A stretch of 64,000 nucleotides of DNA from NCBI GenBank assembly GCA_963575645.1, contig OY754466.1:43804001-43868000 (forward strand). Reading direction: 5' to 3'. The translations under genes were made by a program, and so were the position numbers. Shown piece by piece: positions 63,695-64,000 of the stretch (positions are counted from its first letter, which is position 1; each line of letters starts with the position of its first letter). This stretch comes from Xanthostigma xanthostigma. Taxonomy: Eukaryota; Arthropoda; Insecta; Raphidioptera; Raphidiidae. Under the pieces are notes generated by a model that was not told where the DNA came from, made no database searches, and worked only from the letters and a program-made list of their open reading frames with translations.

Positions 63695-64000
63695 GTAACT
63701 CGTTGATTAATTATATTAGTTCATCGATTGATTTAAAAATTCTCTGCTATTTTTAATATAACATTTAAAAAAATATTTGTTTTGGAAAATAATAAATGTT
63801 TTGAAGTAGTGCGCATGTGCCTGACGATAATATAACCGTTTTCAGAGAGGTTGGAACAAAGCTATATCTAATAGCATCAACAATTTTTGACCCTATTAGT
63901 TATTACCATACTTCCATTTTCTTATAAAAGATGGGTATATAGAACAAAACAGTTGATAAAATCAAAAGGAAAATGATAATAAAAAAAGAACAAGTTTAAA
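63695..64000. other. Unassigned DNA
   Basis: AT-rich tail of the window; no feature seen. Confidence 0.35.

Overview
The window looks like about 64 kb of AT-rich, repeat-saturated insect DNA, most likely from a moth or butterfly (Lepidoptera). The order-level call rests on recognition of repeat text, not on a search: many Helitron-like copies begin TCTATACTAATATATAAAGC and end in a CCCGG..CCGGG hairpin plus CTAG, a style I know from lepidopteran genomes. No intact protein-coding gene was recognised. The longest open frames are about 100-147 codons, fall on microsatellites or transposon ends, and match no family I know. Apart from one degraded transposase tail (27442-27645) and one weak C2HC finger-like frame (about 12370-12437), I see no protein remnants.

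The DNA is best read as a stack of short, mostly non-autonomous transposons. Many can be bounded exactly because target-site duplications (TSDs) survive. Elements with 8-bp TSDs (hAT-like) lie at 770-1360, 886-1226, 4372-5812, 5983-6467, 9973-10228, 18479-18990, 23392-23641, 23680-25359, 40047-40769 and 55115-55926; the CATATA family at 25879-26273 and 50481-50883 also makes 8-bp TSDs. TTAA elements (piggyBac-like) lie at 4650-5549, 24404-25280 and 53355-54243. TA elements (pogo/Tigger-like) lie at 24035-24370, 26840-27996 and 63049-63692. Elements with 3-bp TWA TSDs (PIF/Harbinger-like) lie at 59608-60074 and 62185-62630. Elements with 9-bp TSDs (Mutator-like) lie at 12653-13860, 33989-34854 and 56757-57480. 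Helitron-like copies occur throughout, and four of them carry a tRNA-Lys-like segment.

Nesting is common and gives a relative chronology: hAT in hAT (770-1360), pogo-like plus TTAA elements in a hAT (23680-25359), a TTAA element in a hAT with its empty site at 18758 (4372-5812), and a Helitron in a pogo-like element (63049-63692).

The least explained structures are: a 1.2-kb near-perfect palindrome (8295-9517) with a repeated GTCATCCG motif; two foldback elements headed by tRNA-like pol III promoters with a shared GTGGGGC/GCCCCAC core (44450-44950 and 60207-60650); a hammerhead-ribozyme-like motif (6510-6548) and decayed relatives; a five-unit array of about 150 bp (21916-22690); and several CpG-rich patches (2490-2775, 39770-39870, 53075-53225 and others) that could be first exons or promoters of a host gene whose coding exons lie elsewhere. 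Stretches marked as unassigned were read and hold nothing I can name.
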